64,000 nt of DNA, from the NCBI GenBank assembly GCA_947501445.1, contig CANMVS010000004.1:310001-374000 (forward strand), read 5' to 3'. How positions within the stretch are numbered: the first letter of the stretch is position 1; each line of letters begins with the position of its first letter. Below the pieces are notes generated by a model that did not search any database, had not been told where the DNA came from, and was given only the letters and a program-made list of their open reading frames with translations. The position numbers and the translations under genes were made by a program. Below, piece after piece: positions 26,415-35,420 of the stretch. Source of the stretch: an uncultured Rhizobiaceae group bacterium. GTDB taxonomy: Bacteria > Pseudomonadota > Alphaproteobacteria > Rhizobiales > Rhizobiaceae.

Positions 26415-27878
26415 TCAACGCTCGCCCATTGGCAGCATATAGCGAACCGGCTGCATCATGCCGACTGCCAGGTGCCAGATATTGTGACAATGGTATGCCC
26501 AGGTACCCGGGTTATTCGCCAGAAACTCAATTTCGACAGTCTCTCCTGCGCCCACTGATATCGTGTCCTTAAAGGGTGCGAACCGATTATCACGCTGTCT
26601 GACGCGCCGAAATACATGTCCGTGAAGGTGCATGGGGTGGGCCATCATTGTTTTGTTTATCATCCGAAGTCTTACAACGGACCCTTCCTGGACGCTCAGG
26701 AATGTTTCCTTTGCACCGGGACCTGCGAATGGTTCCGGCCAGAAATTGCCGTTTATTGTCCACTCAAAAGCCTTCATATTGCCGCCCAGGACAACATCGT
26801 GGACGATATCGACTTTGCCCAGATCAGATGGCTCAACGGCGCGCAGATCGTTCTGGCGGAGGCTTTTGCCGGAAAACCTGGCGCGGCTGCTGTCAGCCTT
26901 GGGCGTTATATCATTGGTATGGATGATCCCGACAGCCTGCCCCGATACGCCCAACGCCGCTGCATGAAGCGTATGATTTCCGCTGGCAGGTACCGTGACA
27001 ATAACATCGTAACGCTCGGCTGTTGCAATGACCAGATCGTCTACAAGGACAGGCTCGACCGGTTTCCCGTCTGTCGCTATGACAGACATCTGGAGGTCAT
27101 CCAATTTGACGCGGAAATAACTGCTGCCGGAAGAATTGATCAGGCGCAAACGAATACGATCACCGGAGCGAACCCTCAAAGTCCATGGGTCATCATTTGA
27201 ATGGCCGTTGATTGTATAGCCCGGATAAGCAACATCTGTGTCAAATTCCTTGCTGCCATCGGGCAAATAGGGCACGGCGCTATCAGGTTTCATTTTCCCC
27301 GAGCGCAAATCTGATATGGTTTGTTTTGCATCGGAACCTGGTATGTCACACAGCATGACGGTCTGATCGTGGTCATAGTGATGGGGCTCATCCGGGTCCT
27401 CCAATATCAGCGGGCCAAGCAGGCCGTATTGCTCCTGTGTTTCAAAGTGAGAGTGATAATAGTAGGTGCCGGATTGAAGGATTGGAAACTCATAATAATC
27501 CACTGCGCCAGCGGCAATCGGCAATTGACTTATGCCTGGCACCCCGTCCATCAGGGCCGGTAGAAGGAGACCGTGCCAGTGAACACATGTCGGCCCATTG
27601 AGGTGATTTTGCACCATAACCCGGAAGGTATCGCCCTTGCGGTAGCGAATTTCTGCTCCAGGCCATGTCCCTTCAGCAACAATGGCATTAAAACTTGAGC
27701 CGTAGCGCTCATAGGGAATCTGGGTGACATTGAGCCTGTAATCGGGTGCAAATGCGGTGCGATCAGCCGTCAGGTTTTTCTCATCTGTAGATCCGGCATT
27801 GACCATTTGAGGCATGGCACTGGCGAGTACTCCCTGAGTTGCGCCTACCTTTAGAACATCGCGTCTGGTGATTTTCAT
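26415..27878 (-). CDS. Multicopper oxidase (Tat-exported)
   Basis: Periplasmic laccase-like oxidase, 487 aa. A twin-arginine signal (MKITRRDVLKVGATQG) is at the N-terminus. All four copper motifs are intact: HWHG (about residue 100), HSHFE (about 144), HPMHLHGH and HCHNIWHLAVGMM; the residue after the last His group is Met, giving an axial Met at the type 1 site. Three cupredoxin domains are implied by the length. It could oxidise Cu(I), Fe(II) or phenolic compounds; the Met-rich insert of CueO is absent, so cuprous oxidase activity is not favoured. GAGGAATT precedes the ATG. It converges on the amidohydrolase gene. Confidence 0.93.
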   Translation of the reverse strand: MKITRRDVLKVGATQGVLASAMPQMVNAGSTDEKNLTADRTAFAPDYRLNVTQIPYERYGSSFNAIVAEGTWPGAEIRYRKGDTFRVMVQNHLNGPTCVHWHGLLLPALMDGVPGISQLPIAAGAVDYYEFPILQSGTYYYHSHFETQEQYGLLGPLILEDPDEPHHYDHDQTVMLCDIPGSDAKQTISDLRSGKMKPDSAVPYLPDGSKEFDTDVAYPGYTINGHSNDDPWTLRVRSGDRIRLRLINSSGSSYFRVKLDDLQMSVIATDGKPVEPVLVDDLVIATAERYDVIVTVPASGNHTLHAAALGVSGQAVGIIHTNDITPKADSSRARFSGKSLRQNDLRAVEPSDLGKVDIVHDVVLGGNMKAFEWTINGNFWPEPFAGPGAKETFLSVQEGSVVRLRMINKTMMAHPMHLHGHVFRRVRQRDNRFAPFKDTISVGAGETVEIEFLANNPGTWAYHCHNIWHLAVGMMQPVRYMLPMGER

Positions 27879-28135
27879 GCTCAGAATTCCTCAGCAGTTC
27901 AGTCGTGCTACTGCGTTATCCGACTCCAATGAACCCCGGGACCATATGCCCGTTCTTCAACATGGCTCGATAAGTCATGATTAATGATCGTAAGAGTCAA
28001 ATTGTACTCTGAGGAATTTCCTCTTTCAATTGCATTCGATAAATAATCATCAAGTAAATATTTCCTAAAATCAATTTACAGTTGTCGTACATATCAATGT
28101 AACGTATGTATAAGCAGTAATATATTTATGGATAA
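27879..28135. other. AT-rich leader of the multicopper oxidase gene
   Basis: No gene seen. Two 10-bp inverted repeats, AATTCCTCAG (27885-27894) and CTGAGGAATT (28009-28018), stand about 115 bp apart; the first overlaps the oxidase ribosome-binding site. Meaning unknown. Confidence 0.4.
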
Positions 28136-28489
28136 AATATTGCTCAAGTTAATTTCATATTCAGCGATTTTGCTGCGGCCATCCAACCGTCGATTGAGGT
28201 AGGCCGACCGGTCAGTCTGGTCAATTATCACGGGCGACACTATTTTCGGATCGGTGCAACCGGTTTCGTAACTGACAATGAGATGACGGTGAATAAACAA
28301 TTTCAGGGTGCAACCTCACAGCCCTGGCTGGAACTGACAAATAGTTCGGATCGGCTTTATCTGGATATTGATGCCGGCCTGGACCTTGCCCGGGATGAAA
28401 ACTTTTCATTCTCTCTCAATCTCGGCGGCAGTTTTTCAGAAAACAGCAGTGCTGTTGAAGGGAGTGCAAAGTTTCGGCTTCGCTTCTAG
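28136..28489 (+). pseudogene. Autotransporter beta-barrel C-terminal relic
   Basis: An open frame begins after a stop at 28133-28135 without a convincing start and encodes about 117 residues with alternating hydrophobic/aromatic pattern: GRPVSLVNYHGRHYFRIGATG, LDIDAGLDLARDENFSFSLN and the terminal GSAKFRLRF, whose final Phe is the outer-membrane barrel signature. It reads as the last strands of an autotransporter barrel whose 5' part is lost. It is not simply a copy of the 3' end of the 4458-6380 gene. The stop TAG is again the edge of a dispersed repeat. Confidence 0.65.
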
Positions 28490-28587
28490 AGCAATTCATG
28501 TTTTGACGGAATTGGCAAAACATGAATGCATCAACAAAATCAAAGGCCGGCGCCGTTGTCCCGTTTCTGACAAAACGTGAAACGGTC
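28489..28587. repeat. 99-bp MITE-like repeat, full length
   Basis: TA at 28487-28488 and 28588-28589; body GAGCAATTCATG to GAAACGGTC. Hairpin arms ATTCATGTTTTG / CAAAACATGAAT show a compensatory change from the common ATTCAGGTTTTG / CAAAACCTGAAT. Confidence 0.92.
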
Positions 28588-28671
28588 TAGAACAATGAAA
28601 ATACGGCCAGACGCGCATGCCAGCAGGAAACTGCCGAAGGCACAGGTTCCTGTTCACAAATTATGCGCCGG

Positions 28672-29589
28672 TTACCTGTCGCCCGATTGCCGTGTATAGC
28701 CATCCATTTGAGTATTCCCGGCAACGATACGCACCATGGCCTGAAATGCGTGAGCGGCGGGTGAGAGCAGCGTGTGTGTACGGCGCAGTATATCGATGTG
28801 CCTGCGTGCATGCGGGTCCGAGACCGGCAGAAAACGCACATTGCCCTCGGTACGACCAACAACCACCCTTGGCAGCACGGTAATGCCAACATCAGCGCGA
28901 ACCAGTGCCAGCAGGGATGTGGTGTTACGAACCATCAATTTGGAATTTTCAATAATATTCTGCAAAGTCCCATTGTTGATTTGGGCGCATAGTCCATTGG
29001 CGATTACCGGCCAGGCTGCAAGGTCCTCCCAGCTTAACGGGCTGTCTCTTAGCGTCAGCGGATGCTCGGCATGGCAGACAATGCCAAATGCATCAGAAAA
29101 CAATTCCTCGCAGACAATTTGCGTGTTCGAACCCGCACCCGATGCAATGCCAAGATCAACCCTTTCACGTTCAATCTCGCGTATAACAGCAGCAGAATCC
29201 ATGTCGCGAATATCGATATGAACCTGAGGATGATCTTTCAGGAACATTTGCACCACATTCGGCAAAATCGTTTCGGCTACCGACGGTACAACAGCGATAC
29301 GGACAAACCCTGATTTGGCCCGGGCATAATTCTCGATGGCAGAAATTGTCCGCTCAAAATGGTCAAGCTCGCGCAGGGCTTCATCCAGCGTATAAACACC
29401 CAGGGTGGTGAGTTTGCTTTTGCGTTCCGATTCAAACAGCGGTGCACCAAGGTGATCCTCGAGCTGTTTGAGCATCATCGATACGGCAGACGGTGTGCGC
29501 CCGAGTTTGTCCGCTGCGTCGGCCAAATTACCGCTTCGTGCCACCGTGGCGAAACAGCGGAGCATTTCGGTTTTGATAGCCAATTTCAA
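28672..29589 (-). CDS. LysR-family transcriptional regulator
   Basis: 305-aa regulator. The helix-turn-helix is LADAADKLGRTPSAVSMMLKQLEDHLGAPLF (residues about 22-52); the ligand domain starts FVRIAVVPSVAETILP. The start shown is TTG at 29589 with AAGGA close upstream; a TTG two codons on or ATG at 29565 are alternatives. It is divergent from the BCCT transporter gene with about 255 bp between and is the likely regulator of that gene. The adjacent 99-bp repeat lies downstream of its stop. Confidence 0.9.
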   Translation of the reverse strand: MKLAIKTEMLRCFATVARSGNLADAADKLGRTPSAVSMMLKQLEDHLGAPLFESERKSKLTTLGVYTLDEALRELDHFERTISAIENYARAKSGFVRIAVVPSVAETILPNVVQMFLKDHPQVHIDIRDMDSAAVIREIERERVDLGIASGAGSNTQIVCEELFSDAFGIVCHAEHPLTLRDSPLSWEDLAAWPVIANGLCAQINNGTLQNIIENSKLMVRNTTSLLALVRADVGITVLPRVVVGRTEGNVRFLPVSDPHARRHIDILRRTHTLLSPAAHAFQAMVRIVAGNTQMDGYTRQSGDR

Positions 29590-29620
29590 GTTTCCTTAAA
29601 TTACTTTAAGAAGTTTGATT

Positions 29621-29650
29621 TTGACTGAAATACAAGGCCGGGTCCATAAT
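29621..29650 (+). promoter_or_regulatory. Candidate promoter for the BCCT transporter gene
   Basis: TTGACT (29621-29626), 18-nt spacer, CATAAT (29645-29650). It overlaps a direct repeat AATAAAYGTGG at 29648-29658 and 29669-29679, a 21-bp (two helical turns) spacing that could bind the divergent LysR protein. Confidence 0.55.
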
Positions 29651-29843
29651 AAATGTGGCTGCGTTTACAATAAACGTGGTTATCATGCGTTGGGAGGCGG
29701 ATTGTTGGCACGCAGTGTGGTTTCAATTCCAAATAGTCGTGAACCGCGCGGTTTTTGATCGTCGCATACGGATCACATCAAACCGGCTCATTGAATGAAG
29801 CCGGATGCACGAAATAGCCAGTGCAATTTCCGAGGAGGAACAA

Positions 29844-31694
29844 ATGGCGATTAAACCACCATTCACCGATATGGAGATCAAAAAATCTCCGGCGGGTTTT
29901 TATGAAGGTTACAGTATTCCGATTGCGCTCATCAGCAAGCTGACCATGGTTCTGCTTGTTATCTGGGCGCTGTTCTGGCCCACGCATGCCAATGGCATTC
30001 TGGGTAGTGTTAACGGACGTCTTCTGGAGGGTTTCAACGGATTTTACATCATTAGCGTTGGGTTCTTCGCGCTCCTTCTTGTTGTCCTAGCGGTTCTGCC
30101 GCAAACCGGACGCAGGCTGATGGGTACACCGGGCGAAGCACCGGAGTTTTCCAATTTTTCCTGGTTCTCCATGATGTTTGGTGCCGGTCTTGGTGTGGGT
30201 CTGATGGTCTTTGCCACGGCCGAACCGCTCGGTTTGTGGGGATCGAACCCGGAAGTTCTTGCCGGTAATGTTGAAGGCAATACCGCGGAAGGTGTTGAAG
30301 CCGCTTACCGCTATACATTCCTGCACTATGGTTTTCATGCCTGGGCAATCTATGTGGTGACCGGCCTGTCACTTGCCTATTACGCCTATACACGTGATAT
30401 GCCACTGACAATCCGCTCCGCCCTGACGCCGCTGTTTGGCAAATACCTCAATGGATTTCTTGGTCATCTTGTTGATGTTCTCGGCGTGGTCGCAACCATT
30501 TTGGGCGTATCGGTAACCATCGGATTTGGCGTCAGCCAGCTCGTTGATGGTGTTTATGCGATTACCGGTGCCGAATGGATGATGGATATGACCGGCGATG
30601 CACCCAAGCCTGGAACAGTTGGTCTTGTTGCCGCACTGGTTGTGATCATGGGCATGTCGATAATTTCGGCGGTGTCCGGTGTTGGTCGCGGGGTGAAATA
30701 CCTGTCCAATCTTAATCTGGTGCTGTCATTGATCCTGTTGCTGACATTTGTGATCTTTGGCTCCTTCCTGTTTGCCATGACCACCTATGCAACTGCATTG
30801 GCTGATTACCTGATGCACTTCCTGTCCCTGTCATTTGGGGCTTACGGACCTGAAACCGAGGCGGCGTTTGCAGCTTCACTGCCTGCTGAGGCCGCTCCAT
30901 TGGCCAGTGAGCTCTATGCTGGTGCAACCAATTCCTGGGGTTCATTTGCCGGGTTTCAAAGCGGATTGACCGGCGCTGCAGCCGCACTGTCGCCCGATGT
31001 TCAGGCCGCTGTCTATGCAGCGGGTGAAAAGGGACGTCAGTTTGGCTGGCAGGCAGGATGGACCACATTCTACTGGGCCTGGTGGATTGCGTTCTCACCT
31101 TTCGTCGGCCTGTTTCTGGCACGTATTTCCAAGGGGCGCACAGTGCGTGAATTCATCCTTGGGTGTGTGATCGCGCCAGCGCTGGTCTGTTTTGCCTGGA
31201 TGACGATCCTGGGTGGCACTGCCATTGATCTTGAGTTGAGTGGTACTGCCGAAGGTGCGATCATCGGAGCATCCAATACGGCCAAGCTGTTTGTCACACT
31301 GGGTCAGATGCTTTCAGGTGAGTTCCTGTCGGCAATTACCATCATGTGCGTGGTACTCATCATGACCTTCCTGGTGACTTCGGCTGACTCCGGCATTCTT
31401 GTGATGAATACCATCATGTCCGGTGGTGAGCAGGAAACAGGTGTCAAACACCGCATTGTCTGGGGTGTCATCCTGACGCTGGTCATTGGTACCTTGCTGA
31501 TTGCCGGTAAAACCAATGGTGGGGCTGATCCGATGGAAGCGCTCAAAAGTGCCATGATCATCGGTGCATTGCCCTTTACCATGGTGATGGTGCTGATGTG
31601 CCTCTCGCTTATCAAGGCCCTCTATCGTGATGGTCTGCGCGACAAACACGCCAGCAGCGTCGCAGCACAGGGATCAGAGGCGGCGGCTGAATAG
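29844..31694 (+). CDS. BCCT-family betaine/carnitine/choline transporter
   Basis: Sodium- or proton-coupled transporter of the betaine-choline-carnitine family, about 616 aa with twelve membrane segments. The family signature is WTTFYWAWWIAFSPFVGLF followed by ARISKGRTVREF; YTFLHYGFHAWAIY is the helix-3/4 hallmark and the N-terminal FGAGLGVGLMVFATAEP is the glycine-rich helix. The start at 29844 has GAGGAGGAA just upstream; the frame runs open from 29805. Extended acidic/basic C-terminal osmosensing tails are short here, so substrate uptake rather than osmotic sensing is more likely. Divergent LysR regulation and a clear terminator bracket it as a single-gene unit. Confidence 0.95.
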   Translation: MAIKPPFTDMEIKKSPAGFYEGYSIPIALISKLTMVLLVIWALFWPTHANGILGSVNGRLLEGFNGFYIISVGFFALLLVVLAVLPQTGRRLMGTPGEAPEFSNFSWFSMMFGAGLGVGLMVFATAEPLGLWGSNPEVLAGNVEGNTAEGVEAAYRYTFLHYGFHAWAIYVVTGLSLAYYAYTRDMPLTIRSALTPLFGKYLNGFLGHLVDVLGVVATILGVSVTIGFGVSQLVDGVYAITGAEWMMDMTGDAPKPGTVGLVAALVVIMGMSIISAVSGVGRGVKYLSNLNLVLSLILLLTFVIFGSFLFAMTTYATALADYLMHFLSLSFGAYGPETEAAFAASLPAEAAPLASELYAGATNSWGSFAGFQSGLTGAAAALSPDVQAAVYAAGEKGRQFGWQAGWTTFYWAWWIAFSPFVGLFLARISKGRTVREFILGCVIAPALVCFAWMTILGGTAIDLELSGTAEGAIIGASNTAKLFVTLGQMLSGEFLSAITIMCVVLIMTFLVTSADSGILVMNTIMSGGEQETGVKHRIVWGVILTLVIGTLLIAGKTNGGADPMEALKSAMIIGALPFTMVMVLMCLSLIKALYRDGLRDKHASSVAAQGSEAAAE

Positions 31695-31723
31695 CCCAAA
31701 ACCTCAATACCCAATAAATAAAT

Positions 31724-31757
31724 CACCCCGGTGTGGCGACGCATCGGGGTGTTTTTG
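31724..31757 (+). terminator. Rho-independent terminator of BCCT gene
   Basis: Stem CACCCCG (31724-31730) / CGGGGTG (31745-31751) with a 14-nt loop followed by TTTTT. Thirty bases past the BCCT stop. Confidence 0.88.
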
Positions 31758-31769
31758 TGAAACTTGTGA

Positions 31770-31970
31770 CTATTGCACCCGGCGTTGCCACAATGCATAT
31801 CCCGCCACAATCATGAAAATGGCGAGCGCCGGTAACAGGAAAATGTCCAGATAGGCAATAATCGCCGTAAGCCCGAATATCGGCAGCACCCAAACCAATA
31901 GCGGGGTAAAGCAACACAGCGCGGTAATGATGGTACCGATGATGCCGATTGAGAGAAGTTTGTTTTTCAT
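31770..31970 (-). CDS. merF: MerF-like small membrane protein
   Basis: 66-aa protein with two membrane helices. The sequence IGIIGTIITALCCFTPLLVWVLP followed by YLDIFLLPALAIFM is the MerF pattern: a Cys-Cys pair in the first helix then the LLPALAIF second helix. Known MerF proteins carry Hg(II) across the inner membrane with two vicinal Cys pairs; here the C-terminus ends WQRRVQ with no second pair. There is no merR, merA or merT/P nearby, so this is an orphan and possibly not a working mercury importer. Start at 31970 (MKNKLL); the open frame reaches 32009. Its 5' flank is a 99-bp repeat only 16 bp from the ATG. Confidence 0.75.
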   Translation of the reverse strand: MKNKLLSIGIIGTIITALCCFTPLLVWVLPIFGLTAIIAYLDIFLLPALAIFMIVAGYALWQRRVQ

Positions 31971-31986
31971 CAGTTTGCGCCTGTAT

Positions 31987-32084
31987 GAGCACTTCGGGTT
32001 TTGACGCAAACGGCAAGCCCGAATGCGTCAACAAAATCAAAGGCCGACACCGTTGTCCCGTTTCTGACAAAACGTGAAACGGTC
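31987..32084. repeat. 99-bp MITE-like repeat, 98-bp copy
   Basis: Body GAGCACTTCGGG to GAAACGGTC, with arms TTCGGG / CCCGAA (changed on both sides relative to TTCAGG / CCTGAA). Lies directly upstream of the MerF-like gene. Confidence 0.88.
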
Positions 32085-32244
32085 TTGGTGACAGATATTG
32101 GCTCCGTGGACTATGCATCCTGTAGCCACTACAGGGTCAAATACAAATTGGGCAAAACCCATTGCGCTGTGCAGCATGCTGCAAAGAGCAATGGGTTGGA
32201 ACAACCCGACATACGGTCCAAATGATTGGTTTTTGGGAGAAAAT

Positions 32245-32319
32245 TGGAGCGGGCGATGAGATTCGAACTCACGACCCTAACCTTGGCAAGGTTATGCTCT
32301 ACCCCTGAGCTACGCCCGC
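32245..32319 (-). tRNA. tRNA-Gly (GCC)
   Basis: On the minus strand: acceptor GCGGGCG/CGCCCGC, D arm GCTC-AGGGGTA-GAGC, anticodon arm TAACC-TTGCCAA-GGTTA with anticodon GCC, variable GGGTC, T arm GTGAG-TTCGAAT-CTCAT, discriminator T and encoded CCA. All stems pair perfectly; 75 nt including CCA. Confidence 0.97.
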
Positions 32320-32645
32320 TCGGCATTGCTGAAGATCTTTGACAATCAACAGCGGGGATATACGCAAGGGTTAAACCCTGCGTCCGGCGCTATATGGCGC
32401 AACCGCGCGGCAAATGCAACAGGAAAATGAAAGGAAATGTGCGGTTGCTTTACCATTGCGATTTTACGGCGCGCGGCCTATCACAATCAACACATTATGA
32501 CGCTTTGTTTTTAGCCTGTTGCGTAGTCTGGAAACATTACATCAACACAATGGCCGGTCTCCTGGCATTTTCGTGCCGGGTGATTTGAGGAAAACCGGAA
32601 AGAGCCTTGCGGGCGCCAGGCACACGATAACGACAGGGTATGCCA
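32320..32645. other. Intergenic region between tRNA-Gly and YbaK-domain gene
   Basis: About 325 bp without a supported gene; it must hold the tRNA-Gly promoter (minus strand) and the promoter of the deacylase gene (plus strand). No convincing consensus pair was chosen. Confidence 0.5.
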
Positions 32646-33194
32646 ATGAGTGACGAATCCATTGAAAACACCGCCGAGGGCGTCGCAAAAACAGATCAGG
32701 CCCTGTTTGAACACCTGGATGCCCTGGGCATTGTATACAGCACCAAAAACCACCCGGCGGTTTTCACGGTTACCGAATCACAATCCTTGAGGGATGAAAT
32801 TCCCGGCGGCCATACAAAGAACCTGTTTTTGAAAGACAAGAAAGATAATTTCTTTCTTGTCACGGTGGAAGAGGATGCGCAGGTTGACCTGAAATCCATC
32901 CATACGATCATTGGTGCCAGGGGCCGTGTGTCATTCGGCAAACCGGATCGGTTGATGGCCTATCTGGGGGTCGTGCCCGGTTCAGTGACAGCCTTTGGTG
33001 CGATCAATGATACGGACGGCCGTGTGAAGGTGGTCCTGGATGCAGCGCTGATGAAACATGATATTATCAATGCGCACCCGCTGCGCAATGATGCAACTAC
33101 CTCGATCCGGCGGGATGACCTGTTGCGATTTCTGGAATCGACAGGTCACGAACCATTAATCGTGACTGTTTCGACAAAAGAGCTTGAATCTTAG
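32646..33194 (+). CDS. YbaK/ProX-type prolyl-tRNA(Ala) deacylase
   Basis: Trans-editing domain protein of the PrdX/ProXp-ala group, 182 aa, which clears Ala mischarged on tRNA-Pro. The motif NHPAVFTVTESQSLRDEIPGGHTKNLFLKDKK is the family N-terminal stretch (shown by its NHPAVFTV and KNLFLKDKK ends), with the later FGKPDRLMAYLGVVPGSVTAFG strand-turn and the VKVVLDAALM region. Start at 32646 has AGGG at a 7-nt distance; 32640 is too close. It begins a housekeeping cluster with the thioredoxin-TPR gene 118 bp downstream. Confidence 0.92.
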   Translation: MSDESIENTAEGVAKTDQALFEHLDALGIVYSTKNHPAVFTVTESQSLRDEIPGGHTKNLFLKDKKDNFFLVTVEEDAQVDLKSIHTIIGARGRVSFGKPDRLMAYLGVVPGSVTAFGAINDTDGRVKVVLDAALMKHDIINAHPLRNDATTSIRRDDLLRFLESTGHEPLIVTVSTKELES

Positions 33195-33312
33195 GCCAAC
33201 AGCACCGATTTTGCGATAAAGATGCGATAATAAGCCATGGTGACCTGGAAAACGGGTTTGAGTGGCACAATTGTTAAGCGACCGGTTGAGCGGTCAGAAG
33301 GCGGAGATACAC

Positions 33313-34332
33313 ATGCAGGACAGCGACAACCCCTATGGCGGCGCGTTTGGCAATCAGATGGGCGGCACTGTCAATTATAGCGGTGGCCAGCCCGCTGCTG
33401 CGGCACCGCAACCGGCAGCTGGCGCTGCTGCAACCGGTCTTGGAAATGCACCGATTGGCGGCGCACTGATCAAGGATACGACCACGGCGGATTTCAGCAA
33501 TGATGTCATTGCGGAATCGCAAAATCAGCCGGTTCTTGTTGATTTCTGGGCGCCCTGGTGCGGACCATGCAAGCAGCTTGGGCCCAGCATTGAAAAAGTG
33601 GTTACGGAAGAAAAAGGCCGGGTCAAACTGGTCAAATTGAACATTGATGATCACCCGGCGATACCGGGGCAAATGGGCATTCAGTCGATTCCGGCTGTCA
33701 TCGCCTTTTCCGGTGGCAAACCGGTTGACGCATTCATGGGTGCGGTGCCTGAAAGCCAGATCCGTGAATTTATTCAAAAGCAGATCAATGAGAATGGGGC
33801 TGCACCCGATATTGATAGCATTCTTGCGGAAGGGCGTGCTGCTCTTGACGCGGAAGATATCAATGGTGCTGCACAGATTTTCAGCAGTGTTTTGCAGGCT
33901 GAGCCGGACAATGCCAAGGCAATGGCCGGTATGGCGGAATGTATGATTGCCGCCGGGCAGAGCGAACGCGCCCGCGAGTTGATTGCTGATCTCAGTGATG
34001 AGCAAAAGGCGCTGCCGGAAGTCGCCAGTCTGTTAACACGCTTCGCGCTGGAGGATGAGGTTGCCAGTCTCGGGGATCCGCAGGCACTTGCCGCCCGGCT
34101 TGAAGCCAACGCCGATGATTACGAAGCGCGCTTTGATATGGCCAAGATACTCAATGCCAAAGGTGAGCGTACCGAGGCCGCAGACGCGCTGTTGTATATC
34201 ATGAAGGCAGATCGCGAATGGAATGATGATGGTGCCCGCAAGCAGCTGTTGACGTTTTTTGAAGCATGGGGCCCGACGGATGCGGCCACATTGAGCTCGC
34301 GCCGCAAACTGTCTGCCATCATGTTTTCCTGA
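33313..34332 (+). CDS. Thioredoxin-TPR protein (YbbN/CnoX-like)
   Basis: Chaperedoxin-type protein, 339 aa. An Ala/Gly/Pro-rich N-terminal tail of about 45 residues is followed by a thioredoxin domain with the active site WAPWCGPC (about residue 80-87), then TPR-like helices from about 175 (AEGRAALDAEDINGAAQIF, AEPDNAKAMAGMAECMI). E. coli CnoX (YbbN) has an altered active site, whereas here both Cys are kept, so a redox role is possible besides holdase activity. The start at 33313 has GGAG 8 nt upstream. It belongs to the deacylase-thioredoxin-LON-Trm112 cluster, interrupted here after this gene. Confidence 0.92.
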   Translation: MQDSDNPYGGAFGNQMGGTVNYSGGQPAAAAPQPAAGAAATGLGNAPIGGALIKDTTTADFSNDVIAESQNQPVLVDFWAPWCGPCKQLGPSIEKVVTEEKGRVKLVKLNIDDHPAIPGQMGIQSIPAVIAFSGGKPVDAFMGAVPESQIREFIQKQINENGAAPDIDSILAEGRAALDAEDINGAAQIFSSVLQAEPDNAKAMAGMAECMIAAGQSERARELIADLSDEQKALPEVASLLTRFALEDEVASLGDPQALAARLEANADDYEARFDMAKILNAKGERTEAADALLYIMKADREWNDDGARKQLLTFFEAWGPTDAATLSSRRKLSAIMFS

Positions 34333-34357
34333 ACGGCCATCGGTCCCGTCGTCCTCC

Positions 34358-35248
34358 GTGGCTGGAAGAAAACCACCAACAAACCATACCAGGGCGCGGC
34401 TTGAACGTGCCCTGATCTTTATCGACAAGGCCAAAACCGAGCGGCTGACAATCGAACGTATCGCCGGTGAGGCCAGTCTTTCACCGTTTCATTTTCAACG
34501 GCTGTTTGTTGCTCATATGGGTGAAACAGTCGGCGGCTATGTTGCCAGCAGGCGGCTGGATGAGGCCGTGCGGCTGATGCTTGCAGAGCCGAACTGTAAA
34601 ATTATTGATGTGGCGTTGCACTGCGGGTTTGAGACCCATAGCGCCTTCTCGAGGGCATTTCGTCAGCAGTTTGACTGCGCGCCATCGCGGTTTCGCCGCC
34701 AACCGCAGGCTTTTATGCACCGCGCCACGCCTTCACGCAAAAAGCTGCTGCCGCAGGGGCGTGACGGCGATATTGCACAACCGCAAATAAAAGCCCTGCC
34801 ACAATCAAACGCCCTGTTTCGTCAATTTCGCGGAACCCGGGATGGCAGTTTCTTCGGCGGATCACGGGCGGTCAGTCAGACGGAATTTGATCAGCTGATG
34901 GATGAGGCTGGTGCCCGATTACGAGCGGTAATAGGCGGCTTTCCGCAAGCACCCGATCAACTTAATGATCCCACCGTATGTGGTTATTTTGGCGGTCTGA
35001 TGGAAGCGGAATACGCAAGCAGCTGGAGCGATATCTGGTTGCGTGTTGATGCGGGGCGCTGGGCGATATTTCCGCACTTTGGTTCCTATAAATACCTTTA
35101 TCAAAGCTGGAACCGGATCTATCGCAGCCGGGTCGTCACCGCCGATCTCGCGTTGCGTGACGCCTGGCCCTATGAGGCCTATGTCAATGATCCGGATGTG
35201 GTGGACCGCGACATGCCCACAGCTCTCATTCATATTCCGATCATTTAG
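34358..35248 (+). CDS. AraC-family regulator with GyrI-like ligand domain
   Basis: 296-aa transcription factor in which the DNA-binding part is N-terminal: two helix-turn-helix units in residues about 15-115 (ERIAGEASLSPFHFQRLFVAHMG and DVALHCGFETHSAFSRAFRQQF). After a linker, residues about 150-296 form a GyrI-like (SOUL/effector-binding) domain ending LIHIPII. This is the Rob/MarA-with-GyrI arrangement and suggests a drug or small-molecule response. The start is a GTG with no clear ribosome site. The gene lies 25 bp after the thioredoxin-TPR gene. Its stop TAG is the edge of a 99-bp repeat half copy. Confidence 0.9.
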   Translation: MAGRKPPTNHTRARLERALIFIDKAKTERLTIERIAGEASLSPFHFQRLFVAHMGETVGGYVASRRLDEAVRLMLAEPNCKIIDVALHCGFETHSAFSRAFRQQFDCAPSRFRRQPQAFMHRATPSRKKLLPQGRDGDIAQPQIKALPQSNALFRQFRGTRDGSFFGGSRAVSQTEFDQLMDEAGARLRAVIGGFPQAPDQLNDPTVCGYFGGLMEAEYASSWSDIWLRVDAGRWAIFPHFGSYKYLYQSWNRIYRSRVVTADLALRDAWPYEAYVNDPDVVDRDMPTALIHIPII

Positions 35249-35325
35249 ACCGTTTTACGTTTTATCGGACACGGAACAGTGGTGTCGACCTTTGATTTTG
35301 TCGATCCATTCAGGCGCTGATTGCA
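35248..35325. repeat. 99-bp MITE-like repeat, left ~78 bp
   Basis: Begins GACCGTTTTACG with TA at 35246-35247, keeps the central TTTGATTTTGTCGATCCATTCAGG, then diverges; the right hairpin arm is lost. Confidence 0.8.
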
Positions 35326-35420
35326 CAGATGATGCCAATTGATGAAAAGCGCATGATCGGAACAGAATGGCCGTGGCAGCCGTGACAATGTTTTCCGCAA
35401 TATAACCGGAGAATAATTGA

